This document shows positions 48,305-61,261 of a stretch of DNA of 64,000 nt, piece by piece. Numbering within the stretch: position 1 is the first letter of the stretch; the number at the start of each line of letters is the position of its first letter. The notes below the pieces were generated by a model. The model saw only the letters and a program-made list of their open reading frames with translations, did no database searches and was not told the DNA's origin. Origin of the DNA: Numida meleagris (taxonomy: Eukaryota > Chordata > Aves > Galliformes > Numididae); contig NC_034420.1 in the NCBI RefSeq assembly GCF_002078875.1, forward strand, positions 4,649,814-4,713,813. Direction: 5' to 3'. Position numbers and translations under genes: made by a program.

Positions 48305-51300
48305 CAAAAGGAACGTTAAGAGCAGAAATTGCTGCCATGGAATATTCATTCACAGTGAAGTATGCATCCCAAAGTAATGCAGGCATTGCAAGAATCCTAA
48401 CATCATTAGCACGGAATATCATTAAACTAATGAGATTACCTGTTTACAGACAACAGGGTACTTCCATTTTCATTCACATTTAACCACAGGTCTGCCTAAG
48501 CACTGAATACCAATTATCTTGAATTTGTTGTCAAACAGTGCAACTGCGAACAGATACAGAGTATGACAGGGACACAATACAGAGCCATCATCTAGATTCC
48601 ATATAAGCAACTGGAATGCACACATTAGCAGAAGAGAATGATCAAGATAAAGGGAAAAATTGAGCCAAATTCCCAGAGATTCAAACTCAGTAATCAACCA
48701 CTTCCTGGAAGACTTACTGAGGTGAGCTCTGCCAAGCAGTTTACAATGACATATTCCTCACTGAAAACAAGATTTAAAAAAAAAAAAAAAAGTTAAAAAT
48801 TACACCTTACTTTTCTTTCTTTAATACTTCATGTACTTAAAAAGGTGATATAACACCTCACATAAGATGTGCTCTAAATATAAACACAGAAATAAGTAAG
48901 GAAACACTGACACACGGTAGCTGGTCACTAAAACAAGGATCCAAGGGCAGGAGAATGGAATTTCACAGCTCTGCTTCATAGGACTCCCTTTTCCTCTTGC
49001 ATAGAAAGTCTATTTTCTATTTCCTTTTCTAGCTCACCAGTTCTGCTGGCTATGCACTTTTGTCTACATACTGACACACGTTTGCCTCTAGTCTGCTATT
49101 CTTCCTTTAATTAGAGAGTTGCTTGATTTCCACAAATATATTTGGATATTTGATGCCTATACTGAAGTGAGAAATTATTACCAAATTACTTTATTTCTGT
49201 CCAGAGATGCTTTCACAAATAATTAGATATTTAAATTTAAATAAAATAAGATAAAATTTAAAGCAATGAATAGTCCCAGTGAAGGTAGCAGGACTATTCA
49301 CAAACGGTCACTTATTTCCTGAAGTAGACATTAGATGACATGTACTAAAATGAATAAGAATGTCCTTCCATCACTTTTCATTCAAAGTACTGGAAATATT
49401 ATTTGTGTATCATACAACTGCTATTTATCATACTCATATATGAAAAAATAGTAATCTTAATTATTGTGTCATGGAGGGGATTTTCACTTAAAACTCAGCT
49501 TGCTTTGAGCATTCAACCGATCTCCTTGCTTTTACAGGTGCTGGCAATTTGTACATGAAAATCATACTAGAGTAGTATTTTGTTCATAAATCTAGGAAGT
49601 CAGTATGATTTCTACTTGTAGCTGCTAGAAGAAATGGATTGTAGCATAAATAGATTGTTCTGCTAAACAGCAAAACCCCAGAGATAGTTTGGAATTTAAA
49701 AATGAAAAAAAAGAAATTTCCTCTTGAAAAGATAACTGGACAAAAATACAACAGGAGACAGTTCCTAAAAATCAATCAATCAATAATACATAAAAATAGT
49801 TTCAGATAGAGAACCTGAAAAATTGTGTGCAAGCATTTTCATCTGCCTGGCTGTAGACAACATGATTTATACCAACAGTTACACAGCAGTTCCTGGAAGC
49901 ACAGGCCAAATCTCTCTGGGTAAATTTTAAGCTTTTTGAGTAGGGGACTCAGCACAGACATGAGGGCAGCTGCCATGTGAGCAAGCAGGTGCCTCAGCAA
50001 GACCAGTTCTCACTGACCTGAGCACCTCAGAACATCAAGCGGAGGAAGCTGTATTTGCTATTTTGTTAACAAGGATTTTTTTTTTTTTTTTCTAAAAATG
50101 AATCGATTTTAAATCCAACAAAATAAGGGCACAATGTCTGAGTTGATCCCACGGGAGAAGACTGCGCTTCTCCTCAGAGATCCATCAAGACCAACTCCTC
50201 ACAGGGCAGAGGTTCAGAAGCATATTTTTCATTCCATATAAGATTCTCACTGCAGTTAGGAAGATCAGATTGATGGTGTTCCTCATTTTTCTCTTCATTT
50301 TTGAGATGCATATCAAGCAGCCAGGTGGTTGTATGATAACAATACAACACAACAGTCACTTCTGTTAGTGAAAAAGCTCAAGACCTATTACAACATGTAG
50401 CATTCACCCATGGCAAGGTAAAAAAAAAAAAAAGTGCCACTGAACTGTTAGTTGTCCTCCTTCTACAGTCACTTATTTCTCCCCTCTTAGATCAAAACAT
50501 TAAATTAAGAGTGAAAATTAAAAGATACTGATACCGCAGTCTGGAAAGAGGAAATAAAGCTGGCAATAAAGCTGGCAACCATAAAGAAGCATATAAACTG
50601 CATTTATAATAGTATAAATAAAAAGATACTTGCTAGCTGGCTTTCTGTTTGATTTCCATCAGCTGTAGAATGCTTGAACCAAACTGGTAAGACATGTGCA
50701 ACGTGAAAAAAGCAAAATAAAACACAGCCAACCACTTACTCCATGCAGCTTTCCTACAGATTTTATCATGGAGAATCATTACCTTTTTACTACAGCTATA
50801 TTGCAGAAGCAGGTATAACTGGACAACACATCAATCATGCAAATTCTTGATTAAAGAAATCACATACCGAAATACACATGAAAATAAGACAAATATTTAA
50901 GTTTCCATGAAAAAGCAAAGTACTGAGATAAATACAACTTATTTTTCACTCTCTGGTAGGACCCAAACATCTTCCAAATCTGAAGGAGTTGTTTTCACAG
51001 TTATGAGCCCCAAAGAAACTAAGAAAAAAGCATATGCAAGTGCTGGAAACAGATGAAACTGCACTAACACATACTTTTGTTCTTGAATAGCACTGCTCAT
51101 CTTCCCCAATACAAAGCCCTTCTACTAGCTTGCTCAGTTGAAGACGTCAAATATATCCATCACTAAATGGATGAATTCCAGAGTTACGTGGATTTCTCTA
51201 TCGTACATTTTTACATGCTATGACGGTGTGCTTTGACATGAGGATTGTGCTACATGCCGCAGAGCACTTCTGCAGCCATCCTGCCAGAATATCGGCATGA

Positions 51301-54300
51301 CTTGGTACTAACCTGCAGGGTCTGTCCTTAAAATTAAAAGCCAGTAATTAACGCATTATACATACTTTTGGCACAAATTATATATGCACAAGTTATTGCA
51401 TGTTCAGGTTTTAACACTGCTGTTTCCACTTAGACTGCTTATAACTTTTTCCTATGTTACTTCATGGCAACATTACATACAGCATTATAAAACTCTTCCT
51501 ATCAACGAAAAGCAGACACGCTTCGGATACAACTGAGCAGCTGTTTAATAACTCAAAGCATTATTATACTACAGTTAAGAACAAGAAGCAGTGAATTAAA
51601 CTGCTAGGGAAATTTAGAGCAAATCCAATTTCACAAGCTGGAATTTATCCAAGACACTGCATTTAACACCTTTACTCCTGTGAACAGCGAGTCAGCTCTT
51701 TAATGACCACAAGTGGTCAACACTTCAGTTTCAGATCTCACCTGATAGACAGGCTAATGAGAGTTCCACTACTACCAGGTTCTGCTCAGACTGACAGCCA
51801 CTATTCCATAATATTTCCACTTCGCCTTTCCCTAATGGAATCAAACTGCAAAGTTCTGCAAAAAATTATAATACAGACTTATTTTTACCTCCAAATCTCA
51901 AAAGCAGTTTAACTCAGGGTCAGGACAAGTTTTAAGCACACATATCCATCAGTTATTTTACCTAAAATATATATTGCAATTCTTGCCACAGAAACACATA
52001 CATACCTCCCCACACGTCATCACAGCAGAAGAAAAACAAAATATTTCAATATTTCATGAATATAGAATATTCTTTACAAAACTTTAAAGGATTATTGCTG
52101 TATCTATGTCTTCCATACATAAAAGTATAATACATGCATAATAGACTGGAATGTCTCAAAAGGATGTGCCTGCGCTAGCTATAAATAATTCAAATGGAAA
52201 AAAGAAAAAGCCAACTGGAATTGCATACTTAACCAGAACTGAATAGTTATTCAAAACACTGCTCTGAAACACAGCATACCATTTACACAGCCATTACCAC
52301 CTCTCAATTCATCAGATAATCATTAGGTACTTTTAACGTTAAGAGCATTAATTTAAAAATCCCCAAACCCTAAAGACAAATCCATATAGTAGTATATTAC
52401 TTCTTAAACACATAGCTGAAGTACCATTGCTACCCACAGAACAACTACAGTAGGGAAGCACCTCACTTATAGAACAGGCACCGCCTCCAGTCTGCAAGAA
52501 TTATCCACCTCGGCCCATGATCTGCACTTGGAGGGCTTTTTTCAAGATAGCTAGAAGTACAGGTTAGTGGACCAGTACCTACTCCTGTGCAAATGACGTT
52601 TTTCCACTGAAGTATCTCTTCCCTCCTCCTTTACGAATCCAGATAGGGATGGAGATGAGCCCTGGGAAACAGCGTACTAGGGAATAAGATGGATACATTT
52701 CCTGGTGTCAGCTACTTACTGTCACCTACTGTCTTTCACAGGGCAACTAAGCTACACCAGATGCACAGTGTCCCACTGCACAAGCACAACACACCAAGCA
52801 CTTTATGGTGGAATTGTTTCCAGCTGTGGATTAGCAAAAACAAGTCTTGTGTGTGGCCCTTCTCTATCAAAAGAGAAGGGCTTTGGACAAAGCCTCTCAC
52901 AGATCAAAGAAACACTGCACATCACTGTGCATTACCAAATGCATACACACTAACACGGTAAAACAATGCCCCTAAAACAGGAATTCCAGGAGCTGAGCAG
53001 CTGTACTGGACTGTTGTGAGTACTGTGTATTCTAACACAGTGTCATCACTTCAGCAATAATTTTTTTCAATCCAAAGTCTCAATGCATTTAATTAACTTA
53101 GAAAAGTATGTGTTTTTTATTTATTTTTATTCTTCAGGCGCAGACTGGCTCACCCATAGCTTTTGGTACATAAATGGCAAAGGCAACAACTGTATGAGTT
53201 GCAATTTACCAACGCAAACACCCCATCGCATTTCTTCTACCTCTGTAGATATTTTTGTATCACATTTCAGAAGCACATAAACTTAAAGAGATAACAGGCT
53301 GTGATCATTTATAAACACTGATTAAAACTGAGTACATTCTCAGAAATACTTCTCGCTTTAATATGCATTCTTAAGATATCAAGAAATTTAACTCCCAACA
53401 ACATGAGGTACTTTCAGCAAACATCTCTCCAGTGGACCCCTCCAGACTCAGTTCGTTCCTCAGACAGCAAATTAATTACATTAGAATTTATCAGACCCGC
53501 TCCAGTTTTTATTTAAAACCACAATTTAAATTATAAAAAATAATAGCTTTAAGGTGAAAACTCTCTCAGAGGTTTTTTTAAAAACATTATTTTCATACTC
53601 TATGGTAATAATAATAAACAACTAAATAATTCAGAACTGATTTATTGAATATGTCATTAGCACTGGAGAATCAGGGGACTGCCTTAAATTACCTAAGGAA
53701 ATAAGGAATCCTGTTCTTATTTATCAGGTACTTCATACATACGCTCTATTTTCTACACTCTGGCATGTGCATTCTAGAGATCTGTTTTTATCTACTTGTT
53801 GTCAACATAATGGAAATAAAATACAATTACATGTTTTTTGCCCTGAAGTGATTTTTTTTTTTTAACAACTCATTTAATCTTGAATGTTTGTTTTTTTTTT
53901 CTAGAAATATACCTAAGCCGTATGAAACAAACAGAATGGAGTATGGTGTTAAGCCAAACTTCAATGACAGCAAATTACCTGTTTGTGGTCCTACTGGAAT
54001 AGATAGCTATGTAAACAGCGTATTCAGTGGATCACTGCACTACAATCAATGTACTTCACTATTTTCATTACATCTAAAATTGGTACAAGGGATTTTAATG
54101 TTTATTCATGCTATTCATTATATCAACTTATATACAGAAGTATCCAAGACTGAAACATCCTCCAAAGCAAAGCATGATGGGGTTATTTGAGACAGTGCTT
54201 CCTGAGAGATATTTCCTATCACTTTTGTCTAAAGTTAACAACTGGCTTCTTCCCAATTCAGTACAATCTTTGTATTCTTGCTTCTACATCATGAATGCAG

Positions 54301-55673
54301 ATGACCCATAACTTCCTTTAAACACAGGTCAAATAATAGCTGTTTGCACACTGTTTGATAGTACGAATGGTAGTAAAGAAAGGATATCTAGGATATGATT
54401 TTTATTTTAAGAGCCTTATTTTTGAGCTTGTTACTGAGACCAGCTGAAGATAAAGTGAAGTTCTGCACAAGTCTTTTTAGCTCAGCTGAACACTCAGAGG
54501 AAAGATCGAAAAGACTCCTTCCACAGGAATGAAGGCCTGAAAAGCAGCATAAAAGCAAAAAGTGCACAAGCAAAGCCAATATACTGCACAAATGGCCTTT
54601 TGTTCTAGAGATAACACATTCAGGCTGCAGAGGAAAGGACACAACACACAGCTACAGGCATCTGAACAAAAGCGTTCCAGTATCAGCACCTGGTCAGTCT
54701 ACAGCACTTGAATCTATTCTGAGGATTTTCAAAAAAGAATTAAGATGTACAAAATCGATAAATTCTCAATAAATACTGACCAACATTTGAAGCAAGAATG
54801 TGTACTACTGAATGCAAGTCTGTTGGTATTCATTTGAATGCCCAGGGTACTGTCCAGGGTACTGTAAAGCAAGCTGGACTGAAAAATTCTGAAAGTGAAA
54901 TTTATCCCTGCTACAGAAAATGGAATCATGTATAATACAGAAGCAAGATTAAGACAAGAAATATTTAGGAAAAAAAATTGCCTGGTCTCTATTTAAATTT
55001 TAGAACATCCTTGCTCACTCCCTACAGTACAAATAACAAAATAATGATTAAGGCATATATATCACAGAACATGGGGAGAAACAAACTTGAATTGTTTTAG
55101 GAAAGCTGCATGGTTAAACTTTAAAATACTACTTCTTTTTTAAGTTATGCTTTAAAAAACGTGAAGTTGGCCCTATGACTTGCATCCACAGACGGGCTTA
55201 AAAATATATAATTATTACAATAAATGTGGTGAACTGTCACCAATGTGTGAGTTTCTTTTATCATATATATACTAAAATACCAACAGTATGTCATGCCTAA
55301 GAAACACATTCTTATCCCATTTTAAAGCCAGTATTCATGTTAAATGGTAAGTCATATCTCTTGATCTTCTTTTGTAAAGGTTGTACTAGCTACAGGCTTA
55401 ACACAACTGTGGGATACAGTATGGGAAGAATCGATAAAGCAGTATTACCCTTTGTGATAGTGAATCTCTGCAGGACATTCAAGCTTAACTCTGCTGCCTG
55501 CACTTAGGCTTCATACTTGCCCACTGGGAGAACGGGCTAAAACATAGTAATGGACTACCAAGACAAGAAGAAGCGTGTAAAAATTCACCTCTTGCTCCTT
55601 CCCTACAGGTGCTTCCTTCGTTTTTGTAATCTGTAAAGAAAACCATCTTAAAATGCAGGGTTTATTCATTTAA

Positions 55674-55674
<1 letters not shown>

Positions 55675-55700
<26 letters not shown>
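55675..55700. repeat. (TA)n microsatellite
   Basis: About 13 perfect TA units, followed by a weaker TATACATACACACA stretch. Confidence 0.92.
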
Positions 55701-55704
<4 letters not shown>

Positions 55705-56462
55705 CATACACACAAGTCCTGCTGAACACAGGGCCTGGCTTCATCACACACAGTTATATGCAATGGATTATCAGTTTCATTTTTAGCAGCACGGCTCAAA
55801 AAAAAAAAAACCCTAAAAAACAACCTGCAGTACCAGAAAGCTGTATGTTATCTCTATGACTTGTACCAAAACAGAAACTTCTCTTGATATTACACAAGCA
55901 TAAGACTGAAGAGTTTGTTTCAGCACAATTGGAGCTGCTAGAAACCACATGCAGGTGATTGTAGCGAAGCCAATAAGCTGCAGTGATGACAAGATCTCTG
56001 CCAGAGAATCTGACTTCTAAGCAGAAGGAAGTTCTTGGTGCCTGAAAAAAAAAACTTGAAGAGACAGAGGGTGTTTGGGGCACCAAGGGAAGTAAACAGC
56101 TTCAGTTACAAGTAGTAGCAGAGAAAAGTCAAAGGCACTTAAGTGGGTCAGACATAAGTTGAAGACTGGAACAAGGTCAACTGAGAAGAAAAGCAGAGGG
56201 TGCTAGAAGAAAGTTGAAAAACGTTCCAGAAATCAGGATAAATGATTTAAACTTGAGTCACATTATGAAGGATCTGAAGGCACAGGATATGCAATGGAGT
56301 TGACATAACTGGAATGTGAGAGAAGCAATTTCTTTTTCATCTTTCTAAAAAACAGATACATATATCGATTGCTACAGTCACATCACAAAACACTGAAATG
56401 AACAGGTACAAAGACTAGCACAGGAGCCAAGAAGCAGTGGTGCAATATATCTGTACATACAT

Positions 56463-56993
56463 TGTCATGGTTTTATGATTTTCGGTTATTGGTACTCCAC
56501 ATCATAACATCATGTAGTGAATGTACCTGGTTCTCAGAAGAGAAGGACTACTACATTCCCCACGGCACTTTGCTCCTCTGTTACCATTTTCCAGCCGGAG
56601 GGAAAAGATAAAAGCTCACAGTATAAAAACTTGCAGATCACGAGACCTCGTCCCTTTTTTCCGCCCGTCTCTCGTCTTGGCAGCACCTCGCTCTCCAGCC
56701 ATCTTATCGCCGGTAGTAGAGTAAGGCCTACCTTGATTTTGGGACATTCTCTCTCTCTGTATTGGATTTATCAGCTTAAATTGTAATTATATTGTATTAT
56801 AGTGTGTTGTTTTGCATTCCGATATCTTATTTAGTAAATTAGTTTGTTTCTCCTCAGATTGTTGCCGCTGTTCTTTGCTCTCAGGGCCATCTCCCTACCC
56901 TTTTCCCCTTACCCCTTTTCCCGGGACGTAGGCCCGTGGGTCCCCCGTCCCCTTTGTCACGGAATCGGGCCTAACGCCCGTAAACCATTGACA
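56463..56993 (+). mobile_element. Solo LTR of an ERVL-type endogenous retrovirus
   Basis: The 531-bp block begins TGTCATGG and ends CCATTGACA, near-perfect terminal inverted repeats. It is flanked on both sides by TACAT, a perfect 5-bp target duplication, as made by ERVL (class III) integrases. A TATAAAA box at 56622-56628 marks the U3/R region on the plus strand. The last 130 bp are C-rich and hold several CpG. The TGTCATGGTTT start is typical of avian ERVL LTRs. There are no internal genes and no partner LTR, hence a solo LTR. It is antisense to TENM2. Confidence 0.88.
56622..56628 (+). promoter_or_regulatory. TATA box of the ERVL solo LTR
   Basis: TATAAAA sits about 160 bp into the LTR, with CpG-containing sequence downstream. 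It is the expected core promoter of the LTR. If still active, it would drive transcription antisense to TENM2 and away from the exon at 18 kb. Confidence 0.55.
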
Positions 56994-59900
56994 TACATAT
57001 AGACACAAAACCAACTGTCACAACCCATGTGCCCTTCACATCTAAAGTATTCTAGAAGCAATTGCAGAGAGCCACTCACACAGCACAACCTTGAGATGTC
57101 AAATGTTCTTGCTCAGAGTAGTTGGAGGTTGAGATAAGAAGCTTCTTTCTCTAAAACAATGCAGACAAAGAATGAAATGCAGGAGTGAGGTAGGCATGAA
57201 TTTAGAAGCAGAAGAATTAGAAAACAGATGACAGCTATCACTTGAAAAACAGCAGCAGGTGGGAATGATAACCTATTGGAGGCAGAGCTGTTTGGGCAAA
57301 AGAAGGCACAAAACTAATACTGATTAATTAAGAGGCTTTAAACCTCCTTCCTGGGAAAGTGTGCATCTCTTCTCTCCCCACCTGGAGGTGCTTCTGATTC
57401 CTTTCTGTATCTTTTTTTTCCTCCCCCACTGCTCAATCCATTGTCTGCATTCTCCTTCCCTTTTCCACCTTCACTTGCAGCAAGCCAGTTCCCATGAGTT
57501 TGTGCTGGTTGCATCTGGAACAACAGGCATAATGCAAGGAGCAGAGTCATTTGGAGGGAGAAAGGGAAGCATGCATGGGGAATGACTACTCTGTGCTTAT
57601 TTCCTCCCAATGACCCATAACAACACCTTCCACAAAACCTTCTAACAACGGCATGGAAACGTGAGGCTTCCCAATTAGAACTTATACAAATGAAAGAGAC
57701 AGCATGCAAATGGTGCAATGTGAAGAGCTTAAAGAAGGGGCCCATGTTTTATTTGCACCCATCTTTAGTGAAACAAGCAGTGTCATCGACCAGGGTTCCA
57801 TAAAGGAACAGTGCCTCCACAAGCAAGAGACTCACCCTGCAATTGCCAGGGAGACCTGCAGGCCAAAAACAAGCAACCTCCTCTCGCCAGGCACCACCAT
57901 GGATGGGAAAGGCTCCCATCTGAACCCAGTATGCTTGAGCACATGGCCACCACAGTGCCAATCCATCCCTCGGGGTCTCTGGTCTGATGCCAAGCTCTAG
58001 GGAGTCCCTTCTTTGGCTCTAGTGGGCTATGAATCAGCCTCCAGGCCAGGCGCAGGCACAGTTAGCTAGGGGACAATACTCAGCGGCTTCCATGTGAGCT
58101 AAAGACTTTGCCCCACTGCTCCTGCCAACCACTCTGCCATCCCGTAAACAAAGACTTCTGTAAATATGCTGAATAAAATACTAGGTCTTACACACAATAA
58201 TCTCGAAAGAAGTCTTCATTACCAAATGCTTCTGCACTAAGGAGTTATTTAAGAATCACTTGCAATTTCGATTTACTAATACCAATTTGCACTAGTAACA
58301 CAAAGCAATAGGTGGCTAAAGTAACTACGGCATATAGGAGTAAATACAGGTAAGCTATTTCTTATCATTAATAATATATCAGTGCTTTTCTTAACTGGAG
58401 AAAGAAATGATAGGGGAAGATGCTTTCTGTTCATGCTCAAGTAAGTGTTTTTAATATATGGCTCCCATTTACTTGTTTTCAGTACATACATCCCATTGCA
58501 ACAAAGGACAGTGGAGGATATTTTTCATCCCAGCTTTTTTGGCAAGGGTTATAAACAGCTACTATATTCCTTCTCTTGCTGGCTGGGAAATATATTCTGA
58601 TACAGCACACATGAAAAAACGTCCTTTGTAATATGCCCTGTGGTTTCTTATATATGCTGTTAGATTACTAGAGAATATTTTGCCCTTTACTGATAAGCAA
58701 AATGCTCAATTTATAAGCCAATTAATACATTTCCCATCCAACTTAAGCCAGGTAGCTGTGGCAAAAATTGTATTTGTGATACAGTTTATGTATGGAATTA
58801 GCCCATTCTCTCTGAAGATGAACTGTGCTATAAGCAAAGCTATGCTAGAAGTACAAGTTCAATTCCCTACATTTTCTTACAAAGTGGAGCTCGTTTAAAC
58901 AGCAAAGTTGCCTATGAACGTGTTGGTGACTGAAATAAGTTAATAATAATGGTAGTCAGCACAGAAACAATTTGACTTCGGAATTAATCTGAAGGTTTTT
59001 TATGTAAACTGCAGAACAATAAGTTTTTAAATATAACTATGGTGTTATATATACCTACATATATTATAACCATATATAATAGTGACATTTATATTAATAT
59101 AGATGGTTATAGAAAGGTAAATAAATCAGGATCAATTCTACCTCTAATTGAAAAAAAGTGACTCTAAAATAATCTTGTCAGTCCCTGATCACTGAAGATT
59201 TAAGTGAATAACTTCTCATTTCCTAATAAACAGACTGATAAAATTTGAGCAAAGAAGTGGTTAAAATTCATCGTAGCTTCTCAATGCAAAATTGGATTCC
59301 ACTTTATCAGAAAACTTTCAAATGCAATATTACTTTTCCTTACATATACAGCCTGCAACTTACCTAGGGCACTATTTATCATTCAGACAACTTAAGTACA
59401 ACAAAAAAATCACCTTGAGACAAACGAGAAATTCTCTCTTGGGAAACCCAAAACTGTATTAATATGATAAGCAGTACAGCTTCACTTTCCCTTCATTAAC
59501 TCTAGCAGACATTTTTGATATTTGCCAAAAAGGAAGCTAAACAACAACACAACAAAATCTCCAAGGTTCAAACACCCTCCTGCTCACATCAATCATTTTC
59601 AGCATTTCCAACTCAACCTAGCTTGTTCGTTGTTAAAAAAGCATTAAAATCAAGATGGAAATCAGTTGAAAAATGCAATGCCCAGAGGGAACCCAATGCG
59701 TAGATAATGTAATCCATTTGGAAAACAAAGTTCGTGTCAGGTATTTAGTAACCAAAGCAATTATCAGAAGCTGACTATTGAAATTGGACTGCGTAATATT
59801 TCATCACATTCAGCAGCCCTGCTGGAACAAAGAAAAATTAAGTCAGAAATGCTGGTTACAAAGCTGAGATAAATAAAAATACAGAAACAACCATGTCAAT

Positions 59901-60909
59901 TACAGCAGTTATCTTTTTTGTTAGCGTTTCTCAACTACATTGTTCAATATATACTACGGATAACATTTTAAGCCACTGAAACACACGTAGCAGTGTAGTC
60001 TGTCATCTGAATATCTGTATCTGCAGTTTGCATATGTTACTGACAGCTCTACACGTGTTGTGACTGTGCACGTCTCCTGCCATTTCCAGTCTCCTCTTGC
60101 AAACAGGATAAAGATCTACCCCTGTTAGAGTACCCAGAATGTGCAACATGAAGCACAATGCAAACAGTGAACAGTTTGTAGGAAATCAGTCTGTTTCTTG
60201 CTGAGGTTTCCGAAGCACATATACACCCACAGTACTATCAGCGTGCCAGGGAAGTTTTTAAAAAGTTGCACTTTCACTAAGGATTCTTTAAGTCCATTGA
60301 ATGAACTCTAACAAATCACATTTTTGGAACACAGAAAAAACAAACACATTTCAAGCAAAAAACTTGAGTTTAAAAAAAAAATTCTACCCCAAGCGTAAGC
60401 TAACATCCATGTCAACGTGCTTAATTCCTATAACACCTATAATACTAGGCATTTGTTTGATTAAATATGTTTATACTCATAGTTTAAGGTGGCTTTGCAG
60501 TCAGTTTAAAATAAAAGCCCTCATCACTTACAAAGATCATCAAACATGCCTTGAACATGCAGACAGAAATTATGCAAACACTGGTTAATGGAACTCTGTG
60601 TGTATCCAGGTGAGTAATACACACATTTGGTTTGGAAATTCACAGAGCCGTACATGAAAAATCTGAAAAAATACATGACAAAAGAAAACATCTCAGGTAT
60701 GCTAAGACCCCACCAGCAGAATGCCAGCTCTGGCAGAAAGCCATGTGCCCAAGCCCAGTGCTTCCTCCCTTAACACCAGCTCACCTCACGTCTCTGCCAA
60801 ACGCAGCTAACAGGAAATTCGGTGCCAGAGAAAAGTCCACTGCTGCTACAGAAAGCCAAGAGAGTCTTCACAGGCCAGCACAGCAATACCTCTCAGGCAC
60901 CATTACAGC
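56994..60909. other. TENM2 upstream intron, no gene seen
   Basis: Mixed composition. A GC-richer, unassigned stretch runs from about 57330 to 58140. A minus-strand frame of 135 codons (57745 down to 57338) contains an internal Met with a hydrophobic, signal-like run and a highly charged tail. It is not a recognised protein and is treated as an unproven ORF. The rest is AT-rich. Confidence 0.5.
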
Positions 60910-61033
60910 TGTCTTAGTTTCAGCTGGGATGGAGTTGTTTTCTTCAGAGTGTCTGGTATGATGCTATGTTTTGGTTGTAGGAGAAAAACAATGCTGACAA
61001 CACAATGTGGTGAGCAATTGCTTGTGCATCACT

Positions 61034-61075
<42 letters not shown>

Positions 61076-61201
61076 TAGTAAATAGTTTATCTCAACCCAG
61101 GAGTTCTATAGTTTTTTTTTCCTGATTCTTTCCCCCATCCCACTTGGAAGGGGGAGAGTGACCGTGTGGTGCTTAGCCACCTGCCAGGTTAAACCACAAC
61201 A
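60910..61201 (+). mobile_element. ERVL solo LTR with internal deletion and (AT)n expansion
   Basis: The left end TGTCTTAGTTTCAGCTGGGA and the right end, with CTCAACCCAGGAGTTCTATA, CCCCCATCCCACTTGGAAGG and GTTAAACCACAACA, match the two ends of the common avian ERVL LTR as I remember it. The flanks ACAGC and GCAGC form a 5-bp target duplication with one mismatch. The middle, with most of U3 and the TATA region, is missing at about 61000-61008, so the copy is about 290 bp. A (AT)n run of 36 bp occupies the R/U5 part. It is antisense to TENM2 and unlikely to keep promoter function. Confidence 0.88.
61038..61073. repeat. (TA)n microsatellite inside the ERVL LTR
   Basis: About 18 perfect TA units, expanded within the AT-rich part of the LTR after GCATCACTTGTTT. 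Confidence 0.93.
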
Positions 61202-61261
61202 GCAGCTTACCCTAACACTACACATCAAAGCAGCAGGGAAACTGTTCAGCAAACAGCATTA

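Larger units (their letters stand above)
38191..56462. other. TENM2 upstream intron, no gene seen
   Basis: Over 18 kb with no confidently recognised repeat family or exon. It contains homopolymer runs (23 T at 48282-48304; 16 T at 50076-50091), a (TA)n array at 55675-55700, a candidate conserved stretch at 39050-39250, and GC-richer patches near 42060-42240 and 47430-47620 that I could not assign. The longest frame outside repeats, 164 codons on the plus strand at 42771-43265, shows no recognisable domain, signal or membrane segment and is antisense to TENM2. It is most likely chance. Confidence 0.5.
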
